38,980 nucleotides of DNA from Bacteroidota bacterium (lineage in GTDB: Bacteria > Bacteroidota > Bacteroidia > Bacteroidales > PUMT01). Each line of letters starts with the position of its first letter. Within the stretch, counting starts at the first letter, position 1. Location of the stretch: assembly GCA_003554865.1 (NCBI GenBank), contig PWHJ01000050.1, positions 1 to 38,980 of the forward strand, given 5' to 3'. The notes below the pieces were generated by a model that did no database searches, was not told the origin of the DNA, and was given only the letters and a program-made list of their open reading frames with translations. Position numbers and translations under genes: made by a program. Shown here one piece after another: positions 1 to 8,986 of the stretch.

Positions 1-51
1 AAATGCTGAGACAACTTTTAAATTTATTGTTTAGCATCATTTAGGTTATGT

Positions 52-82
52 TAGGGCTGCCTCAAAAGGGCAGCCCTATTTT
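52..82 (+). terminator. Intrinsic terminator of a gene left of the window
   Basis: A perfect 10-bp stem (52-61 with 69-78, arms AGGGCTGCC/GGCAGCCCT plus a closing T-A pair) encloses a 7-nt loop and is followed by TTTT. It would end transcription of a plus-strand gene whose end lies outside the window. The stem is symmetric, so it could also act on the minus strand, but no minus-strand gene ends here. Confidence 0.7.
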
Positions 83-210
83 AATTTAGCAGGCCAGTGG
101 TTTAAAGGGTAGCACTTTCCGACACACTTAATTTAGCAGGCCAGTGGTTTAAAGGGTACACTTTCCGACACACTTAATTTAGCAGTCCAGTGGTTTCAAG
201 GTAGCACTTT
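81..210. repeat. Imperfect tandem repeat, three copies of about 47 bp
   Basis: Copies begin at 81, 128 and 174. The first two are nearly identical and differ by one base missing in copy 2 (GGGTAGCACTTT versus GGGTACACTTT). The third is shorter and diverged, and fades out near 210. Each unit starts TTAATTTAGCAG and carries CCAGTGGTTT followed by GTAGCACTTT. There are no unique spacers, so this is not a CRISPR array. It lies between the terminator at 52-82 and the tamB start. It may be a remnant of a transposon end; that is inference only. Confidence 0.75.
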
Positions 211-336
211 TACCATAAATTATTACGGGCTGTAAATTTTGTATTCCCACCTTCTGATTGATAAATTAAATTTGATTATATTTAAAGTTAATATTTAATT
301 GTGTGCCGGCCGGAATAACCGACATTGTAATCTTTT

Positions 337-3300
337 TTGTTTCAAGTGAAAAAGTTTGTAAGATTTGTTTTGAAGCTGCTGGCTGTGGTTGCCGCTGCAG
401 TGTTAATGCTGGCGGTAATTCTGGTTTTATCCCTCAGGACAATACCCGTTCAGGAACATCTTGCAGAGAGGGTCAGCTCGGTGATAAATGAAAGGACAGG
501 TCTGGATGTGGGGGCGGAAAGGCTTATAGTTCTTTTCCCGGGGTACGTGGGAGTTGAAAATTTGATCGTTGGTGCGTCAAAAGGTGACTCTCTTTTATAT
601 GCCGGACATTTCGGTGCCGATGTTAATATGTTCTCTCTCTTTAAAAATCGTGTTGAAGTAAAGGAGATCACAATTGAGGACCTTCATTTACGCCTCAAAA
701 GGGAAGAGCACGATTCTCTTTTTAATTACGAGTATATACTGAAGGCTTTTGCTGAGGGAGCAAAAGAGGAGACCCGCCCCCCTTCTGAAACTTCAACATC
801 CTGGACTTTTAGCGCGGAGGCTGTAAGGATAAAAAACGCAAAGGCCGGCTATGCAGATTATCTAACAGGAACATCAATTGAGGCAGGGATAGGTATGTTC
901 ACCTGTTTTATAGAAGAGATGGATTTGCCCGGTCAAATGCTTCATTTTAAAAAGATTGGCCTGGAAGGAACTTATTTCGATTTGACATCACCTGATGATT
1001 CCGGCCGGGAAAGGGAAAAACCACAAGAGGATCTGCATTTTCGCCTGAGGGATGTCTTTGACTGGAGCATAAAGGCTGACATTTTAGATATTGCAGGCTC
1101 CTTTTTTGCAATGAGAACAGCCGGTATAAAGGAGAATCCTGTAGCGGAAGGTCTTTTGACACAAGGTCGCGTTGGGGGTGAGCCTGCTGAACGAAATGTC
1201 TCTGCTGCAACTTTTAATCCTTCAGATCTTTCTTTTTCGGATATTAATGCTTTATTTTCATCAATAAAGGTAGCCCCTGATACGGCTGCCATGAGTATTG
1301 ACCGTATGCAGTGGAAACTGGACGGGGGATTTGAACTCTCTGATATTTCTGCTGAAGTTGCAGCCGGCCGTGATCTGCAAATGGATAAACTGGTTATTGA
1401 GTCTTCCCATGCAAATATTGATGCCTCTTTTTCTGCCGGCATTAATGTTTTGGATTTCACTCCTTCAAAAACAGGCGATTTTCCTTTTAGTGCAACTGTA
1501 ACACGGGGAGAGATCGACGGGGAACTGGCCCGGTTCTTCCCGGGCCTGGACGGTTATTTGGATACGGAAATGCCCCCCCTCTCTTTTTTGCTGGAAGCCG
1601 GCGGCAGAACCGACCGTATTGCTGTTGACAGGTTTTTTCTCGATGCGCCAGGTTTGGCGGGTGCAGAAACCGAAACTGCCTTTATTGAAGGGTTGTTTAA
1701 AGAGGAGGGACCAACCCTTAATATTCCCCGCCTTTCTTTTTGGGCTCATACTCCCGGCATTATGACTTTTATACCGGAAGGAGCGGTACCGGGGGGTATA
1801 GAGTTGCCCGACACCCTAAATGCAGTTGTTTCTTTCAGCGGAAACCGGCGTTCTTTCGGGTCTTACTGCAGAATCCTTACCTCTGCAGGTGATGTTGAAG
1901 CCGATGTTTTATATTTTGCACCTCAGGGTGAGATCCCGTTCTACAAGATGGCCGTTGATGTTACCGGTCTGAACCTTTATAAGCTTGGCGGAACAGAGGA
2001 GCCGCCCGGCAGGGTTGATGCTTCTGCCAATATTGAGGGTTGGGGATTTGATCCCAAAGAGATGGATTCCGAATTTGATCTTGCCTTGCACTCTTTTGAG
2101 CTCAGCGGATATGATTACAAGGGTTTGCTCCTGGATGGGAGCATAAGGGAAGGTATTCTTGGGTCGGCGGTTGAGTATGATGACGAAAACCTTTCTTTCT
2201 CTTTTGAAGGTGAGACGAATCTGACCTCGGAGGTACCCGGTGTCAGGGGTCGGCTGGACCTTCGCCATATGGATGCCCGTGCACTGAATTTTTCACAGGA
2301 TCATATGATAATCCAAACTATTGTGGATGCCGATCTTGTGTTTAATACACCCGGCTTTGCAGAAGGCAGTCTGGAGATAAGCAATACTGGTGTGCATCAT
2401 GAAGATGATTATTACTCGTTTGAATCTTTGATGGTCAATTCTGCCTTTTCCGATGGCCGTTACAGGGTGGATGCCGACTCCCCGTTTTTTGAAGCTTTAT
2501 ATGATGGCAACTTTTCTCCTGCCGGGTTGCCGGGGGTAATGTCAGGACTTCTCAGTGAATATTTTGAATTTGGGTTGACAGAGACTGAAGATATAACCCA
2601 TGAAGACAAGAATTTTGACCTGAATGTAAATATTTACCCTTCACCGTGGTATACAGATTTTTTGTTTCCCGCGCTTGAGTCTTTTGACCCTTTTAAAATT
2701 GAAAGCAGATTTGACGGTGAAACGGGCTCTTTTTCCCTTTCTTCACTTATCCCCTTTGTCAGGTACGAGGGAACTGAATTGAGGGATTTTTCACTGAAGG
2801 CCCTTACAAGGCAGGAAACGCTTGATTTTTCCCTGTTCCTGCCTGAATTTGAAACCGGGGAGGTTTCTTTAAGGAATCTTACCGCCACCGGTGAGCTGAA
2901 GGATGATATACTCGGTTTTTCAGTCAGCTTTGATGAGACCGGCCATGATGATTGGTTTTCTCTCTCCGGCGCTGTGAGACCTGATGAAGGGGGCTTTGAG
3001 ATGACATTTGACAGGGAAGCGGTAATGGGCGGATATATGTGGCGGATTGAGGAGGGCAATTTTGTGCGGTTTGGCGGGGAAATGCCCGTTTCAGGAAAAA
3101 TATCCCTTGAATCGCAGGGTGCAAGAATTGACCTTTCGGGTTCCTACATTACCTCAAATACACCTGAAATCGACCTTGAACTGGGTCTTTCACAGCTGGA
3201 TGTGGCGTTGTTCGGGCCTTTCCTCCCGGGTGAGGTTGATGAACCTGAGGGAATTGTTAACGCTAACATAATGGCAAGAGGGAGTATGGATTCACCCGAG

Positions 3301-4842
3301 CTGTCAGGTGACATCAGTTTTCTGGAGACCGCCTTTTATTTGCACTCGGTTAATTCAAGGTTTTTTATACCCGGGGATACGCTGCTTTTCCGGGAGGATA
3401 ATATTATTCTCAGCAATTTTACTTTGACCGACAGTCAGGGGACAAAAGCGGAGCTAAACGGAAAAATCAACTTAAGGTCATACAATGATCCCCATTTCGA
3501 TCTGGGATTGACTACCAGCAACTTTATGGCCATGGATGTGCCGCAGGGATATAATGATCTTTATTACGGCAGGCTTTTCATAGACAGTGATATTAACCTG
3601 AGGGGTGGGATTAATTCTCTTGTTGCCCGGGGCGGACTGAGACTGAACGAGGGTTCTTATTTCACTATGGTTGTTCCCCAGACGTTGCCTGATGCTATAG
3701 GAGACAGGGGAGTGGTGGAGTTTATACCCCCCGGTGAGCATCTCTATCCGGTCACTGACGCGGCGCCGCTGTTTCAGCCGGCTGCCCCTTCCGCCTTCAA
3801 AACGGATCTTTCAATAAACATTGAAGTTGACCCCGGAACGGATCTCAGGGTAATAATCGATGAGCTGGCGGGAGATTATATTGAGCTCAGGGGAGGCGGT
3901 GCGATAACCTATGGCACGGATGCCCGGGGACAAACCTTTCTTTCGGGCCGCTATGAAATAGCACGGGGCAGCTACCGGATGAGCTTTTATGATCTGATCA
4001 GACGCAACTTCAGTATACAAAAGGGAAGCAGTGTTGTCTGGACAGGGGATCCGATGGAGGCGGATGTCGATATTTCCGCCTCATACAGTGTGCGAACCTC
4101 CCCTCTGGAGCTGATGGCCCATCAAACCGAAGCGGCCGGCCGCGATCCGGCAATGATGAGGCACTATCCTTTCCAGGTACAGCTTAAAATGAGGGGTGAT
4201 CTAATGCACCCGGAGATAGAATTTGAAATAACACTCCCCCCCGAACACCGGGATGCAATGGATGGCATGCTTCAGGCCAGACTTGATGAGCTCAACCGTG
4301 ATGAGTCACAGCTGAACAAGCAGGTATTTGCTCTTCTTACACTTGGGGGATTTATACGTGAGAGTCCGTTTGCCACAGCGGAAAGCGGGGCCGGACTCAC
4401 CTCGGCTGCAAGGGCAAGTGCCAGCCGGGTTCTTTCACAGCAGCTCAACAGGATGTCCGGCCGTTATATAAGGGGTGTTGATCTTAATTTTGAGGTGGAA
4501 TCATATGAGGATTATGCCCCGGGTGGGAAGGCGGGTACGACAGACCTTCATATGGAGGTTTCTAAGGATTTTTTTGACGAAAGGATGAGAATAACCGCGG
4601 GGGGCAATATTGAACTTGAGGATGAAAGAAGAAGACAGCTTTCTCCGGGCGATATTGCCGGGGATTTCTCACTGGAGTACCTGCTTGCACCCGACGGCAG
4701 TATAATATTAAAGGGTTACAGAAGAAGTGAGTTTTACGATATTTTCGAAGGTGAAGTAACCGAGACAGGGATGTCCCTGATATTTACAAAAACTTACAAC
4801 CGTATAAGGGAACTTTTTGAAAGAGATGACGAAAACCGATAA
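337..4842 (+). CDS. tamB: TamB-type translocation/assembly module protein
   Basis: A 1,501-residue AsmA-like giant. TamB proteins are anchored in the inner membrane by one N-terminal helix and span the periplasm as a long hydrophobic beta-groove linked to lipid transport and outer-membrane assembly. Visible here are a hydrophobic anchor at about residues 8-31, then a long beta-rich middle with repeated glycine/aspartate turns, and a C-terminal DUF490-like region (about 1050-1495) containing the family-typical 'LLTLGGF' near residue 1333. The start is uncertain: an in-frame stop at 328 leaves only TTG at 337 or GTG at 346. GTG gives the more usual VKKFVRF opening. The stop is 11 bp before the tamL start, so the two are almost certainly one operon, as in other Bacteroidota. 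Family assignment is firm; the exact substrate is unknown. Confidence 0.9.
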   Translation: MFQVKKFVRFVLKLLAVVAAAVLMLAVILVLSLRTIPVQEHLAERVSSVINERTGLDVGAERLIVLFPGYVGVENLIVGASKGDSLLYAGHFGADVNMFSLFKNRVEVKEITIEDLHLRLKREEHDSLFNYEYILKAFAEGAKEETRPPSETSTSWTFSAEAVRIKNAKAGYADYLTGTSIEAGIGMFTCFIEEMDLPGQMLHFKKIGLEGTYFDLTSPDDSGREREKPQEDLHFRLRDVFDWSIKADILDIAGSFFAMRTAGIKENPVAEGLLTQGRVGGEPAERNVSAATFNPSDLSFSDINALFSSIKVAPDTAAMSIDRMQWKLDGGFELSDISAEVAAGRDLQMDKLVIESSHANIDASFSAGINVLDFTPSKTGDFPFSATVTRGEIDGELARFFPGLDGYLDTEMPPLSFLLEAGGRTDRIAVDRFFLDAPGLAGAETETAFIEGLFKEEGPTLNIPRLSFWAHTPGIMTFIPEGAVPGGIELPDTLNAVVSFSGNRRSFGSYCRILTSAGDVEADVLYFAPQGEIPFYKMAVDVTGLNLYKLGGTEEPPGRVDASANIEGWGFDPKEMDSEFDLALHSFELSGYDYKGLLLDGSIREGILGSAVEYDDENLSFSFEGETNLTSEVPGVRGRLDLRHMDARALNFSQDHMIIQTIVDADLVFNTPGFAEGSLEISNTGVHHEDDYYSFESLMVNSAFSDGRYRVDADSPFFEALYDGNFSPAGLPGVMSGLLSEYFEFGLTETEDITHEDKNFDLNVNIYPSPWYTDFLFPALESFDPFKIESRFDGETGSFSLSSLIPFVRYEGTELRDFSLKALTRQETLDFSLFLPEFETGEVSLRNLTATGELKDDILGFSVSFDETGHDDWFSLSGAVRPDEGGFEMTFDREAVMGGYMWRIEEGNFVRFGGEMPVSGKISLESQGARIDLSGSYITSNTPEIDLELGLSQLDVALFGPFLPGEVDEPEGIVNANIMARGSMDSPELSGDISFLETAFYLHSVNSRFFIPGDTLLFREDNIILSNFTLTDSQGTKAELNGKINLRSYNDPHFDLGLTTSNFMAMDVPQGYNDLYYGRLFIDSDINLRGGINSLVARGGLRLNEGSYFTMVVPQTLPDAIGDRGVVEFIPPGEHLYPVTDAAPLFQPAAPSAFKTDLSINIEVDPGTDLRVIIDELAGDYIELRGGGAITYGTDARGQTFLSGRYEIARGSYRMSFYDLIRRNFSIQKGSSVVWTGDPMEADVDISASYSVRTSPLELMAHQTEAAGRDPAMMRHYPFQVQLKMRGDLMHPEIEFEITLPPEHRDAMDGMLQARLDELNRDESQLNKQVFALLTLGGFIRESPFATAESGAGLTSAARASASRVLSQQLNRMSGRYIRGVDLNFEVESYEDYAPGGKAGTTDLHMEVSKDFFDERMRITAGGNIELEDERRRQLSPGDIAGDFSLEYLLAPDGSIILKGYRRSEFYDIFEGEVTETGMSLIFTKTYNRIRELFERDDENR

Positions 4843-4853
4843 AGATATTTGAC

Positions 4854-7184
4854 TTGATAAAAGATAAAACATATGGCACAGGTGGGATCCGGGGTTGGTC
4901 TATTCTGCAGGTGTTATCCCTGGCCTTCGCAATGCTTGTCCTTGGAGCAGGGTGTTCAAATATGCGTTACCTTGGTGAAGATGAGTATTTGTACACCGGA
5001 AGCTCTGTAAAAATTGAAACCGAAGGTGAGGTGGCTGTGGAACAACAGGTGGTTCGTGAGCTGGAAAGGGTGATAAGACCGCAGCCGAACAGCAGGGTCC
5101 TTTTCTGGCGCCCCCGCCTTTGGTTTTACAATGTTGCCGGGGAGCCGGAAGATAGCAGGATCAGGTATTGGTTGCGCAACAGATTGGGCAGGCCGCCGGT
5201 CTTGCTTGAAGATGCGGCGGTTGAGCGGAATATAAGCCTCCTGGAAAACAGGCTTTACAATATGGGTTTTTTTGATTCCCGGGTGAGAAGTGATACTACA
5301 CAAAAGAGAAGGAAAGCTGAAGTTAATTATACGGTTCACCTGAGCAGGCCTTATGTTTTTGGCAAACTTCATCCGCCGGCCGGAGTCTGCGGCGCTGCAG
5401 AACATATTAAAGAGTTCATGCAGGAGTCGCTTATTGAGAAGGGGGCGCGTTACAGTCTTGAAACACTTAAAAAGGAAAGGGAGAGGATTGACCGTCAGAT
5501 GAGGAGAAAAGGGTATTACTTTTTTCATCACGATTATCTTTTGTTCAGGGCTGACTCTCTTGCAGGGAGACGCAGTGTTGATCTGTATCTCACTTTGAAG
5601 GAGGATATACCCGCTTCTGCAACAAAACGTTATAAGCTCGGGGATATAAATGTTTATGCCGGCTCTTTTGACAAAGAAGCAACTCCGGATACACTCCGGC
5701 TGGATGGGGGTATAAATCTTTTTGATGAAGGCGGTTATTTCAGGCCGGCAATGTTTGAAAAAGCAATATTTTTGCGCGAGGGAGATTACTACAGTTATGA
5801 AAATCACAGAAGAACTCTCAGCCGGCTTTTCGCACTGGGTGTTTTCAAGTTTGTTAATGTTCGCTTCACGGAAATAGATGAGGAGGAGCATCCGCTGCTG
5901 AGGGCCGACATATTCCTCACTCCTGTACGCCCGAGGTCCTTGAGCGGAGAGCTGAAGGGTGTTTCCAAATCGAACAATTTTGCCGGTCCTGCCGGAACCG
6001 CAAGCCTTAATAACCGTAATTTAATGGGGGGCGCCGAAAACCTAAGCCTTGGCTTCAATGTTGCTTATGAGACCCTGATTGGCGGAAAGTCTGATCCGGC
6101 TTCTTCCCGGCAGCTCGGAATGGAATCGAAATTGTCGGTTCCGCGTTTGCTCATGCCTTTTAAACTGAACGACAGGCCCCCTCTTATGAGGTCTGAAACG
6201 GACATTTTGCTTAGTTTTGATTTTATGAGCCGCACCGAAGCTTTTAATCTTTCTTCAGCCAGAGTTCAATATACCTACAACTGGAACAGGGGGGATTTAT
6301 GGCAGCACCGGCTCTCACCGCTGGTGTTCAATGTTTTCGCCCTGGGAAGTGTTTCGGAGAATATTGAAAGGGTGCTCATAGAGAGTGCTTTTCTTAGAAG
6401 GGGGTTTTTTGAGCAGTTCATAATAGGCTCACAATATGGATTTGTTTACAACTCTCAGCTCGAATCTGCCGGATCATCGGATATTTATTTCAGTCTCAAT
6501 CTCGATTTTTCAGGAAATACACCCTATGCCCTGCTGAAATATGTTCTGGGAGTTTCGCCTTCAGATAAGGGATACTACAGTTTACTGGGACAGGGTTTTT
6601 CTCAATACTCAAGGGCCGAATTTGATCTGCGCCATTACCGGCAGCTGGGAGAAGGGCGGAAAATGGCAACCCGCCTGGCAGCAGGCGTAGGCATACCTTA
6701 CGGCAACTCCTCTTATCTTCCTTATATGAAGACTTTTTCAACCGGCGGAACAAACAGCATAAGGGCTTTCCACCCAAGAACATTAGGTCCCGGTTCTTAC
6801 CGTCCTGAGGAGGAATTGCACGGCCAGCAAAATATCCTCCGAACTGGTGACGTAAAGCTTGAGGTAAGCGCTGAGTACCGCTTTGATATGTCCGGTATGT
6901 TCAAGGGCGCACTTTTTACAGATGCCGGAAATATATGGAGGTTAAGAGAGGAGGAAAACACGCCGGGGGGAAAATTTCAGTGGGACAGCTTTTACAGGGA
7001 AATAGCCGTGGGTGCGGGAACCGGACTGCGTGTGGATGCACAATTTTTCCTTCTTCGCCTCGACTTTGCTTTTCCTTTGATTTTGCCTTATGATTCCGGT
7101 ACCATTCAGCCCGTCAGACCTTTTGACAAAAGATGGAGACGCGAAAACCTTATATTCAACCTTGGAATAGGGTATCCTTTCTGA
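4854..7184 (+). CDS. tamL: TamL, lipidated TamA/BamA-family outer membrane protein
   Basis: A 776-residue Omp85-superfamily protein. It has an N-terminal lipoprotein signal with lipobox LGAGC (Cys34), POTRA-like repeats over roughly residues 40-360, and a C-terminal 16-strand-type barrel ending in an aromatic residue (GYPF). The lid-loop motif, usually (V/I)RGF/Y, is read here as IRAF at about residues 635-638. A lipid-anchored TamA variant encoded behind tamB is the established TamL arrangement of Bacteroidota. It would pair with the upstream TamB to connect inner and outer membranes. The start is TTG; the first in-frame ATG (residue 27) would destroy the signal peptide, so the TTG or a nearby non-ATG codon is needed. 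A terminator follows at 7225-7257. Confidence 0.9.
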   Translation: MIKDKTYGTGGIRGWSILQVLSLAFAMLVLGAGCSNMRYLGEDEYLYTGSSVKIETEGEVAVEQQVVRELERVIRPQPNSRVLFWRPRLWFYNVAGEPEDSRIRYWLRNRLGRPPVLLEDAAVERNISLLENRLYNMGFFDSRVRSDTTQKRRKAEVNYTVHLSRPYVFGKLHPPAGVCGAAEHIKEFMQESLIEKGARYSLETLKKERERIDRQMRRKGYYFFHHDYLLFRADSLAGRRSVDLYLTLKEDIPASATKRYKLGDINVYAGSFDKEATPDTLRLDGGINLFDEGGYFRPAMFEKAIFLREGDYYSYENHRRTLSRLFALGVFKFVNVRFTEIDEEEHPLLRADIFLTPVRPRSLSGELKGVSKSNNFAGPAGTASLNNRNLMGGAENLSLGFNVAYETLIGGKSDPASSRQLGMESKLSVPRLLMPFKLNDRPPLMRSETDILLSFDFMSRTEAFNLSSARVQYTYNWNRGDLWQHRLSPLVFNVFALGSVSENIERVLIESAFLRRGFFEQFIIGSQYGFVYNSQLESAGSSDIYFSLNLDFSGNTPYALLKYVLGVSPSDKGYYSLLGQGFSQYSRAEFDLRHYRQLGEGRKMATRLAAGVGIPYGNSSYLPYMKTFSTGGTNSIRAFHPRTLGPGSYRPEEELHGQQNILRTGDVKLEVSAEYRFDMSGMFKGALFTDAGNIWRLREEENTPGGKFQWDSFYREIAVGAGTGLRVDAQFFLLRLDFAFPLILPYDSGTIQPVRPFDKRWRRENLIFNLGIGYPF

Positions 7185-7224
7185 AGCCGGGCTGCAGGCA
7201 CGCAACATCATGTTGCATATCAAT

Positions 7225-7260
7225 AAAAGAGGCTGTCCCAAAAGCACAGCCTCTTTTAAA
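7225..7260. terminator. Bidirectional terminator between tamL and the 7309-7860 gene
   Basis: A perfect 12-bp stem (7225-7236 with 7246-7257; core AGAGGCTGT/ACAGCCTCT) with A-runs on the left and T-runs on the right can stop transcription on both strands. It sits between two convergent genes. A smaller 6-bp hairpin (GCAACA/TGTTGC) lies just upstream at about 7202-7216. Confidence 0.8.
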
Positions 7261-7308
7261 AATAATTTACCCTTCAGGGTTTTTACTTTATGACCAAACA
7301 GCAATAGA

Positions 7309-7860
7309 TTAAAGTGGACGGGTCAGGTCAAAATCAACCTGCAAAACCCTCTCTCCGTGGTATAGCAGCCTGTAAGTGAAGGTTGTCATCTCCTCGTCAA
7401 GCTCCACCTGCCATTCCCTTCCGTGTTCGTCCTCAAGTACTTCTTCCTTTGAAAAATCGTCAACGGGAAAATTTTGAAAATATTCGTTTCCCTCACTGTC
7501 GGAGTAGCCTCCATAAAGATGCAGGTCCTGAGGGGTCCCGTCAGGATAACGATGGTCATGACGCAACCTGAGTCTTCCGTCTTCCACCAGGAACATCCAT
7601 GTGCGCGACTCGTCATCACTTACGTGGAAGGGAATGTGAACTTCATCCTCTTCGCAAACCGTTACGTGCATCACCAGCTCCTCGTCCTCCCAGCTGTCAC
7701 GTCCTTCGGCCAGATATACCTCTTCACCCTCGAAAGATTCTCCGCAAAGGGTTGCAAGATTATCCATAAAACCCCGCTCGCCTGGTGAAAGCTCTTCCCG
7801 CGGTTCGCATGATACAAGAAACATAACTGAGATAAAGAAAATAAAAATTTTTTTGATCAT
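7309..7860 (-). CDS. Uncharacterised lipoprotein, 183 aa
   Basis: The N-terminus MIKKIFIFFISVMFLVSC is a clear lipoprotein signal with the modified Cys at 18. The rest is acidic and probably beta-rich, with the segment LRLRHDHRYPDGTP near the middle and DFDLTRPL at the C-terminus. I recall similar 'LRL(R/K)HDHR..DGT' proteins as a conserved but unassigned family in several Gram-negative groups; that is memory, not a search. It ends against the bidirectional terminator at 7225-7257 and is followed upstream by the STAS/Hpt genes on the same strand, about 100 bp away, so it may be a separate unit. No catalytic motif is evident and I assign no function. Confidence 0.8.
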   Translation of the reverse strand: MIKKIFIFFISVMFLVSCEPREELSPGERGFMDNLATLCGESFEGEEVYLAEGRDSWEDEELVMHVTVCEEDEVHIPFHVSDDESRTWMFLVEDGRLRLRHDHRYPDGTPQDLHLYGGYSDSEGNEYFQNFPVDDFSKEEVLEDEHGREWQVELDEEMTTFTYRLLYHGERVLQVDFDLTRPL

Positions 7861-7960
7861 TGTGGTTGTTTGTTTTTAAGGTTAATAAATAGTTTATTTA
7901 AAAAGTTCATGTAGTATAAAAGAATTGCCTACCCGCAGCAGGTTTGCAGCACGCCTTTTT

Positions 7961-8296
7961 CTAAAAGCTTTTCAGGCACTCTTCCTCACTGTTGAATATA
8001 TCAAAAATATTATGCAGTTGAAGAAGCCTGAATAGCTCCATTACCTGGGATTCGACGTTGCAGATCCGGAAAACCCCTTCATTGGTGCGGGCACGCTTGT
8101 GCAGGGTCAGCAATGTACCGAAGCCTGAACTGTCAATGTACTTTATGCCGTTCAGGTTGAAAACCATTTTAGTGCCGGGTTTTTCAAAGTGTTTTGCCAT
8201 TTCGTTTTTAACGTTCTCGGCAACCGGGGCATTGAATTTTTCCTCTTTTTCAAAAGAATAAACCAGTACGCCGTTTTTAAGTTCAGAGTTTAACAT
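7961..8296 (-). CDS. STAS-domain anti-sigma factor antagonist
   Basis: A 111-residue single STAS domain of SpoIIAA/RsbV type. The phospho-acceptor segment YIDSSGFGTLL (about residues 53-63) is intact, with Ser in the DSSG motif. Members bind an anti-sigma kinase or related partner when unphosphorylated and release it when phosphorylated. The length matches the family (100-120 residues). It lies 11 bp downstream of the Hpt gene on the same strand, so the two are co-transcribed. No RsbW-like kinase or PP2C phosphatase is encoded next to it, so its partner must be elsewhere. Confidence 0.88.
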   Translation of the reverse strand: MLNSELKNGVLVYSFEKEEKFNAPVAENVKNEMAKHFEKPGTKMVFNLNGIKYIDSSGFGTLLTLHKRARTNEGVFRICNVESQVMELFRLLQLHNIFDIFNSEEECLKSF

Positions 8297-8307
8297 AGTT
8301 GAAATTT

Positions 8308-8664
8308 TTACAGGGTAGCAGCAATATTTTTAAGCTCTTCAATTGCAAAGGAAAATTGCTTTTCCAGGTCTTTGATGATTAAGCTGAAGTTTTCCCCATC
8401 CCGGGATTCTTTGGCTGAATACTCAAGCGATTTGAGCTTGGCGGCAGCCTCTTCCATACCCATAATATGTGCCGAAGCTTTTGCTTTGTGCGCCAGTCTG
8501 GAGAGTTCATCGATATTTTTTTGCTGAAGCTGGTGTTTCATTTTTTCTATAAGTTCGGGTACCTGGCTGTTGAACAGCTCTATCATCTCCAGCATAACTT
8601 CCCTGTTTCCCCCTGACATATCCTTAAGGTAGGAGAGATCAACATGCCGGTGATTTATGTTCAT
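8308..8664 (-). CDS. Hpt-domain phosphotransfer protein
   Basis: A 118-residue protein made only of an Hpt four-helix bundle. The phospho-accepting His is at about residue 59 in AHKAKASAHIMG, matching the family HxxKxxxxxxG pattern. The protein relays phosphate between receiver domains of hybrid histidine kinases and response regulators in the cytoplasm. It is the first gene of a two-gene unit with the STAS gene. A -7-like box (CAAAATTA on the plus strand, 8712-8719) lies about 48 bp upstream. No kinase or receiver gene is adjacent, so it is an orphan relay. Confidence 0.88.
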   Translation of the reverse strand: MNINHRHVDLSYLKDMSGGNREVMLEMIELFNSQVPELIEKMKHQLQQKNIDELSRLAHKAKASAHIMGMEEAAAKLKSLEYSAKESRDGENFSLIIKDLEKQFSFAIEELKNIAATL

Positions 8665-8711
8665 TTTTCAGGTATTTGTTAGATAAAAATGCAATATTTA
8701 TTTGTCTACAC

Positions 8712-8719
8712 CAAAATTA
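8712..8719 (-). promoter_or_regulatory. Candidate -7 box of the hpt-STAS unit
   Basis: The plus strand reads CAAAATTA, which is TAATTTTG on the minus strand and matches the Bacteroidota -7 consensus TAnnTTTG. No TTTG is seen at the expected -33 spacing. Confidence 0.3.
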
Positions 8720-8928
8720 AGGTTTTTTGCAATAAATTTACCCCCTTGAGCTGATATATTTTTTACACCTGAGGGTTATTTTCCTTTGCTGTATTGGATA
8801 GCTGCCACCTCATTGTTCAAAATCTTACTGTTTTATAACACCTTTTCGGGTCTATCCCCCGTCAGAGCCGGCCAAACAAAAAAATTTAAGGATTGCACTT
8901 TGTCACTTTTTTCCAAATGAAAATTAAT

Positions 8929-8936
8929 TACATTTG
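8929..8936 (+). promoter_or_regulatory. Candidate -7 box of gcvT
   Basis: TACATTTG matches TAnnTTTG. A TTTG lies at 8899-8902, but the 26-nt gap is longer than the usual ~19-21, so the -33 element is doubtful. It sits 50 bp upstream of the gcvT ATG. Confidence 0.35.
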
Positions 8937-8986
8937 TCGCACTACGCCAACATTAAACAATTTTTTTACTTTCAAACTATAAAATT

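Larger units (their letters stand above)
8665..8986. other. Divergent intergenic region, hpt / gcvT
   Basis: 322 bp without a gene, AT-rich, between two divergent starts. It holds a minus-strand -7-like box at 8712-8719 for the hpt unit and a plus-strand box TACATTTG at 8929-8936 for gcvT. I looked for a glycine riboswitch, common upstream of gcvT in other bacteria, and did not find its conserved segments. Confidence 0.5.

Noticed and set aside
81-210. Possible CRISPR array
   Set aside because: The repeats are contiguous with no unique spacers, only three units are present, and no cas genes lie nearby.
4956-5891. 311-codon minus-strand frame inside tamL
   Set aside because: It lies fully antisense to a well-supported gene, has no recognisable domain and has the low-complexity look of a shadow frame.
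8665-8986. Glycine riboswitch before gcvT
   Set aside because: The conserved glycine-aptamer segments are not visible, and the region is AT-rich without a suitable fold.
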